Shown here: in pieces, positions 58,341-64,000 of the stretch
How positions within the stretch are numbered: position 1 is the first letter of the stretch
Layout: each line of letters begins with the position of its first letter
Source of the DNA: Tetrastigma voinierianum
Taxonomy: Eukaryota; Streptophyta; Magnoliopsida; Vitales; Vitaceae
Reading direction: 5' to 3'
Assembly: GCA_016808115.1 (NCBI GenBank)
Contig: JAEQBH010005405.1
Coordinates: 1-64,000 of the forward strand
DNA: 64,000 nucleotides
Position numbers and translations under genes: made by a program
The notes under the pieces: generated by a model
What the model was told of the DNA's origin: nothing
What the model saw: only the letters and a program-made list of their open reading frames with translations
Databases searched by the model: none

Positions 58341-58748
58341 AGAAAAACTTGATTCAGCTTCCATGGATTCTTTGTAAGGCTGTACACCACTGGTCCTTAA
58401 GAATTTACAGCTCTAGTACAATTGTTGTAAATCAAATTTTCTAAGAAACGTATGTAAATGAATACGAGAATTCATTAAATCCAATGATTCTTAGCATTTT
58501 TAAATACAAAAATAGGAAACAAATTATTGAAAAATAAGGGAATAAAAAAACAGAAATAACAACTAAACTGATTCCTAAAAAATCTGAGCTGATTTGAATC
58601 AGCTAAAAAACAGAAAATAGACCAAGTAAACAGTTCTTAAACACCGGCACTCATAACCATTATATTTAATCTTGGAAATAGGCTACTGATATTGCAGAAG
58701 TGTGGCACAATCACTATCCTCTCTTTTCGTGAATCACTCATGTCTGCA

Positions 58749-59260
58749 ACCACCAGAGTTAAGTGAGTTTGCAAGAAATACTGAAAAAATTTTCTTTATT
58801 TGTTCTCTGTTACTAAGCTGAGCTGGGACTTTGAAAGAGTGATCCTGACTTGCTGCAAATATTTCCTTGAGAATTAGTCCAATGAGATGAGTTTGTTTTG
58901 ATTTCTTGAAAAGTGTTGAAACCACCAGAGTTAAGTGAGTTGCAAAATACTGAAGATTTTCTTTTCTGTTGTTCTCTTGGTTCCCATGGGCAGGCACAGG
59001 ACTTTGAAAGAGTGATTCTGACTTGCTGCAAATATTTCCTTGAGAATTAGTCCAATGAGATGAGTTTGTTTTGATTGAAAAGTGTTGAAACCACCAGAGT
59101 TAAGTGAGTTGCAAAATACTGAAGATTTTCTTTTCTGCTGTTCTCTTGGTTCCCATGGGCAGGCACAGGACTTTGAAAGAGTGATTCTGACTTGCTGCAA
59201 ATATTTCCTTGAGAATTAGTCCAATGAGATGAGTTTGTTTTGATTTCTTGAAAAGTGTTG
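58749..59260. repeat. Tandem triplication of a ~170-bp unit
   Basis: Units begin with 'accaccagagttaagtgagtt' at 58749, 58921 and 59090 (periods 172 and 169 bp), and the third ends near 'gaaaagtgttgg'. Units 2 and 3 are nearly identical except for a small deletion ('ttcttg'); unit 1 is more diverged and differs in its middle. Minus-strand open frames run through the repeat in more than one frame (for example 58997-58734 and 59200-58931) with no family resemblance. It lies between receptor-kinase copies II and III. Confidence 0.9.
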
Positions 59261-59599
59261 GTCCGGCCAAAATGTTAAATAAGTAGACTACAGAGGAATC
59301 TCTCTACTCCCACGTCTTCACTGATTTATCAACATGAATCTCTTGGGGGCTGTATATTCAACGCAATATTTAAAGCACTGATGTCTACTAAGTAAAAACA
59401 TCATTCTTCTCACTCTATATTCTGTAGCACACTATAATTGTGGAAGTCTATACAACTAGTGATAAGATGAAGAAGAAAAAAGGGCGGGGGACAGGAGCAG
59501 ACTAGTCTCTTATTTGATATTCATGATACTGTTATTTGACATTCTTGGTCTTGCGGTAATCTTTGGAGAAAACAGAAAAGGCTTGCGTAGGATTTAAGA

Positions 59600-61780
59600 T
59601 TCAGCCTTCCACTTCTTCCTCCAGCCTTGACATTGTTGTGATCTGAAGGTCAGGTTTTGTATGCACCTAGCCCACTATCATCATTTTGCCACCTCTCTAT
59701 CTAATCATGATTAACATTTGTTCTTCTTCAATGCGCTTGTATATGATCTGAAATATCTTACTAGTGACTCTTCCGCTATCAGCTTCTTTTCTCCTCTGCT
59801 CTTACTCGTGCATCATTCCTGCTCTACCTGGACTTCTCAGAGACCCCGCCGAAAGTTCTTGAAAATACCTGACATCAATGTCTATGAGTCCCTTGCCTGC
59901 TTATAGATGACACTATCTTCCTGGTACAAAAGTTTCATCAGCTCAAATCAGAGATCAGGAGCTAAAAATCTTCTGCAAAAGAAATGTTTCTGAGGCTTTA
60001 TATAAAATCTTAGAGTATTACAGCCATTAGAAGTCTCTAATCCTTGTTTCTACAACTATGTGTTATATAGCACTGTCTAGTGTTATTAAGTGTGTCTGTG
60101 AGAAGGGTTTCCATTATATGTACTTCTCAAGATATTTAATAACTACTAAAATCAAATATTTGGGACCCTCAAAGCAAAATCCCATGAGATTAAACCAAAT
60201 GTCATGGGTCCTGCTAATGCTCACTAATCATTAATCAGTCTTCTCCATCTACTACTAACTTTAAATTCATTTCTGCTACCATTTGGCCAATAAACAGCTC
60301 CTTTTATTATACCATATCCTCCTGTATAATTTTATCTTTGATAGTGTTAATCTACTTTAACATCGGAATAATGATATCTTTGAGTACAGGGATCTATGGT
60401 TTCCAGTACCTCGTCTTGGATCATTCTTAGTTTTGTGTTTAGTTGATCTTTTCTGAAGAAGAAGAAGAGCTTCACAATGGAACTTCAGTACTAATATTTC
60501 ACAAATCAAGAAAGGAATTTAGGGTATGTGCTAGTGATTTTAAGAAGTATATTTTACCTTTCTAAAATGTCTTTTTCTTTTTTTCAGAAAATGCTTTCTA
60601 AAATCACCATCAAACAAACTTTTTGTCTTTCAAAGTTTGGAGCACTTTTCTATCATAGGAAATAATAGCATATTTAATAACTAAGAAGCCTTACATTGAG
60701 TAAAAAGAACACAAGGGTTCCAAGTTCTAATTTGCTGTTTGGAAATCTTTGATATGGCCAAATTAAATCAGTACAATATAAAATCACTACAGTAAAATAA
60801 TATACTTGATGAATGAAGATGTTATTATTTTAAAAAAGTCAAAGTAATGAAAGTATTGGAAGAGAGAGTTTGTTTTTTCAATCCATACTAATTCAAAAAT
60901 TATTAAAGCATCCAATGCAATGAGAATGAAGATCTCTATTCTATAAAGATTTCTATTGAAAAGCTAGTGCCTAGACTAATTCTAGCTATGGCACATTATT
61001 CCCTGCAGATAAGTATAAAAAAGCAATAATATGAAAAAAGAAAAACTATATTTTCTTCTCAAATTTGCTACAAGTGTGTGAGAAAGAAGATATGAAAAAA
61101 AAATTAAAGATAATATGCAGCCTTGAGCATGGCTTTTACGTTTTAGCTCTTTATGAGGGGACGGATCAGGAGCTGAAACACCAATGGTAAATCGACATTA
61201 AGTATGACCACTTTACCCCCCTCAATTGCAGGGCACTAGTCTCTTCTTCGTGCTCTACCACCAATTCTTTAAACTATTCTGACCCACTCTTCTCTTCAAA
61301 GGCGCTACCCTATTCCGCATGGATGCAAGAACAAAGTTTGAATCTCCCTTAGACATTTACTAAAGGTGGACTTCTCATCATCCCAGAACCAGATATAGTC
61401 TTGTGGCTTGCAGTTAACCAATCTGAGTTGTTGTTGATAAAAAGAAGCGTGACATTTCTGATTGAGCAGGAGAAAATAAACTGTTCACTGGAAGGTAGGG
61501 TCTTGAACCAAGGAAGGCATCCAGTCTCTGTGGCGTTTGAGACTATGAATAGTCTGATTTTGTTTGAAAATTTGGTGGATATAAGAGGTTATGGATTCTG
61601 ATAAGGAATTGCTTAGTGTTTCTGGATGCAGGAAACCTGGAAACCTAGGTACTTACAGACGATACAAACTATTGCTGGCCCCTCAATATAAATAGGAAGC
61701 TTATCTAAACTACCACGGTTCTCTGGCTGCGGGTCTCAGTTTGGATCCATATACTGATTTTCTATTACCAATCAATAACT
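59600..61780 (-). pseudogene. LRK10L-type receptor-like kinase pseudogene, copy III
   Basis: Exon 1 remnant at about 61780-61130 is paralogous to copies I and II. It shares 'ctacc(a/g)c(g/a)gttctctggctgc(a/g)ggtctc', 'ggaaggcatccagtct(c/t)tgtggcgttt' and 'gatctcccttagacatt'; its cysteine module is badly eroded. The kinase N-lobe at about 60430-60150 reads 'YHYSDVK', 'GGYGIIKG' and 'GFCFEG' in shifting frames. The activation loop near 59970 has 'KLLYQEDSV' after a damaged DFG. The C-lobe at 59905-59640 has 'IIYKRIEEEQ' and 'MMIVG'. The 5' flank (61900-62280) also matches that of copy I (56200-56600), so this is a segmental tandem duplication. Many stops. Confidence 0.7.
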
Positions 61781-61899
61781 AAAGCCATCTGACTGAGCAC
61801 TTCGTGAGGAAAGCCTTACAAACACCTGTTAAACTAAACTAATTACTGAATACAAGTAAATACCAGGAGTTGTATTGAAAAGACACCTGTACTTTGATC

Positions 61900-63080
61900 T
61901 CATTAACATTTAATTGTTCAAACTTCTTACTGGCAAACAATGAAGGGGTTGAAACATTGCTGAGTGAAGGATTAGAAAAGCGCCAGACCTTCTTCTGGGC
62001 AGATTCAAATGATTAACTTCTGATCTAGTATTGCATTAGTCTCTGTTTTGAAAAAGAATCTTGTTCTTTGATTCGCATCACGGAGGTTCAATAACAATGT
62101 TATGTCTCAAAAATCTCAATATGAAGAAATTATTGTTCCTCTTTACTCAAAACTAGTGTATACTTCTATCTTCAAATAATCCACAAAAGTAATTTACATA
62201 GAAATTTGATTTATCATCTAATATATTGAAGTGTGCTGCAACTAAATATCAGGTCTTGAAACTATGATTTATCCATTATTTCATTTAAATCAATAAATAA
62301 GCTATGAGGAAAAAAAAGGCATACGTGTATGAATTTTAGAAAAACACTAAAGATCTATTACCTCTTTGAAAGACTGGAAAGAGACTTACTTTAAACAGGA
62401 TGGGCCATGAGTTTCTGGTAGTCCATGCAATGGTTATCATATATTCTCCATATAGAAAGACTTGACTCTCTACAGCTCTGCCTGGCCTAAAGTCATGGCA
62501 GTATTTGATGGAGAGTCAAATATTCTATTAAACTGTGACAGCTTTGTAAGTGCTTTAGGATTGGATTCCCTGCATTTCTTTAATTCATTTCATCTACTTT
62601 AGTAAAGTAATTATTCTTTAGATCAATATTAGATCTGATGTTGGCCCCTTGATGTTACCTGGTGCCAAATCTTTTATTACTACCATATTAGCATCTGTAT
62701 ATCATCAATCGTGAAAATCTTTAGTTGCACAGATTCTACCATTTGTGTCTCTATGCAATTCTACGTCTTTATGCAGCTTCTTTCATCCTCTATTTCCTGT
62801 TTTATTCTAGGATCTACCATATAATATATCAGGCTCTCTTCTTAAGGGGATATGCGTGTAATTTGAAATGTATGGAGCTTAATAGTCTCTCATTCTCTCT
62901 TAGTACTAATGATTATTCCTGTTGGAGCATTCTATGGGAGATATGTTTACTGTATCTTTGGACCTCTTTGACGGTGTGGAAAAGAAGACTGAAATTGCTG
63001 CCTTTAAACAATCACCATGCACAGATATAAGCGTAGAAGAGAAAGGAGAGTAAAGTCCCAAGCTACTTGTACTTAACTTT
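61900..63080. other. Duplicated 5' flank of the kinase pseudogene, then unassigned sequence
   Basis: 61900-62280 matches 56200-56600 ('caaacttcttactg...aaacaatgaaggggttgaa', 'tctctgttttgaaaaaga', 'aatttacatagaaatttgatt'). From 62280 on nothing is recognisable. The frame 62725-63030 is hydrophobic and Y/L-rich and may be chance. Copia gag homology begins near 63085. Confidence 0.4.
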
Positions 63081-63084
63081 GCCA

Positions 63085-64000
63085 ATAAGTCATCTCAATT
63101 TGAACCAAAAGTAAAGGATATGAAACTAATTAGAATACTAAATAGACTTGGAATTACCACAAACTGTGAAGATGGGTCTGAACTAAATGATTCAAGTTCT
63201 GCAGAAGATCCTTGTCACTTCAATTACCTCAGGAAGCAACAATTACAACCTTGGAAAAATATGATTTATCAAAAATTCTTTTGGAAGAATCACTTAATTC
63301 TCTTCAGGCATAAGAGCGGAGGAAGCTCATGTTGCAAGAAGTCAGCATTGAAGGAGCCTTACCTGCAAAACATCATAGAGATGACAAAAACAAGAATAAA
63401 AAAAAAATGAAAGGCCAAGAGGGAAATTCGGTTTCTCTCGCTTCAAGCAACAACAAAAGCAAAAATAGAGTTCAATGGTACTTCCTTCTTTGCATCATTG
63501 CGGAAAGAAGGTCGCCTCATTAATCTGGAAGAGACTATTCTCATCTTAAATGCAATCCATTCTGATATACTGAAATAATTTTGCAAGAAAAAAAATCAAC
63601 TAAGGATTTGAAGCCCAAGTTTGTAGATCGAGAGGAAGATAAGCTCTTTGTGGCATCTTGCTCTGCAAGTAGTAGTTCGATTGAAATTGGTTGATTGATA
63701 GTGGTTGTACCAGCCATGACCAATGAGCAAAGGAACTCTCTGGAGTTTAAAGCTGCTGACATCACTAAAATTAGAAATTGGCAATGGCAATTACATCCTT
63801 GTTAAAGGGAAAGGAACAATCGTCATAACCAACACTGCATGCTAAGAGAATTTATGATGTTCTCTATGTACCAAAAATTGACTAGAATTCGTTAAGCGTA
63901 GGTCAATTAATTGAAAAAGGCTTTAAAGTGATCCTTGAAGATAGTTTCTGTCACATCCTTGATGCCATTGGTCATGAAATTCTCAAGCGTTAATGAAAGT
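63085..64000 (+). pseudogene. Ty1/copia gag and protease fragment, truncated by the window edge
   Basis: Gag C-terminal region in shifting frames: 'TLEKYDLSKILLEESLNSL' near 63250-63305, and 'VSIEGALPAK' followed by a lysine-rich linker at 63329-63430. A decayed zinc-knuckle area near 63480 keeps 'HHCGKK' but loses the CX2C spacing. 'DREEDKLFVASCSASSSS' spans 63627-63680. The protease has LIDSGCTSH (DSG active site) at about 63690-63716, then a frameshift, 'IVITNT', 'IYDVLYVPKID' and 'LIEKGFKVILEDSFCHILD' up to the edge. The first base changes and frameshifts fall at the active-site region, so it is dead. It differs from the copia fragment at 14-19 kb, which begins after the protease. Confidence 0.8.

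Noticed and set aside
62725..63030. 101-residue hydrophobic plus-strand frame as a membrane protein gene
   Set aside because: Low-complexity Y/L/F composition typical of AT-rich DNA, no recognised family, and it directly precedes decayed copia gag.

Overview
The window is a piece of a plant nuclear genome, almost certainly a eudicot angiosperm. It is AT-rich. It holds nested LTR retrotransposons of several lineages, a tRNA-derived SINE, minisatellites, and a decayed cluster of LRK10L-type receptor-kinase genes whose splice donors can still be seen. Some element proteins resemble ones I associate with grapevine (Vitaceae); this is a recollection, not a test. I found no intact gene, no bacterial or organellar operon, no rRNA, no tRNA gene and no CRISPR array. 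Nearly every long reading frame is a retroelement fragment or a shadow of one.

Layout, 1-19 kb. The 3' end and LTR of an Athila-like element (1-4560) carry a striking U3 array of the palindrome GTCGCGAC. Next come the 3' end and LTR (copy A) of a Tekay/Del-like chromovirus (4711-7752), a reverse-strand Tat-like gag with its 5' LTR (7760 to about 11.15 kb), and an AT-rich minisatellite of 18 units (11982-13255). A Ty1/copia integrase fragment follows, split by a 3.86-kb solo LTR (14077-19078).

Layout, 19-36 kb. A minus-strand chromovirus-like LTR (element X) begins at 19079 and resumes at about 30161. It is interrupted by an Athila-like element (19466-30160) that has two LTRs, a gag-protease remnant and a GC-rich env-position ORF, but no recognisable RT or integrase. 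The integrase end of X (32330-33165) abuts the gag-protease and 5' LTR of another minus-strand gypsy element, Y (33260 to about 35.8 kb).

Layout, 36-48.4 kb. Element Z is a structurally near-complete minus-strand Tekay/Del-like chromovirus: LTR, PBS, gag, protease, RT, RNase H, integrase, PPT, LTR. All its genes are broken. Its gag was hit by an opposite-strand LTR of the same family (copy C), which carries its own PBS. Copies C and D now face each other about 0.9 kb apart.

Layout, 48.4-64 kb. This stretch is lower in transposons. It holds three minus-strand LRK10L-type pseudogene segments (52.4-56.1, 57.8-58.3 and 59.6-61.8 kb), a 454-bp inverted repeat, a SINE with decayed target-site duplications, a triplicated 170-bp unit, and a Ty1/copia gag-protease fragment that runs off the right edge.

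The most interesting signal is in the LTRs. At least three LTR families here carry their own GC-rich palindromic word: GTCGCGAC, CGCCTAGGCG and GTTGCGA/TCGCAAC. The first two recur at about 19-20 bp, close to two helical turns. Boundaries and lineage names come from reading motifs by eye; no alignment or database search was run.
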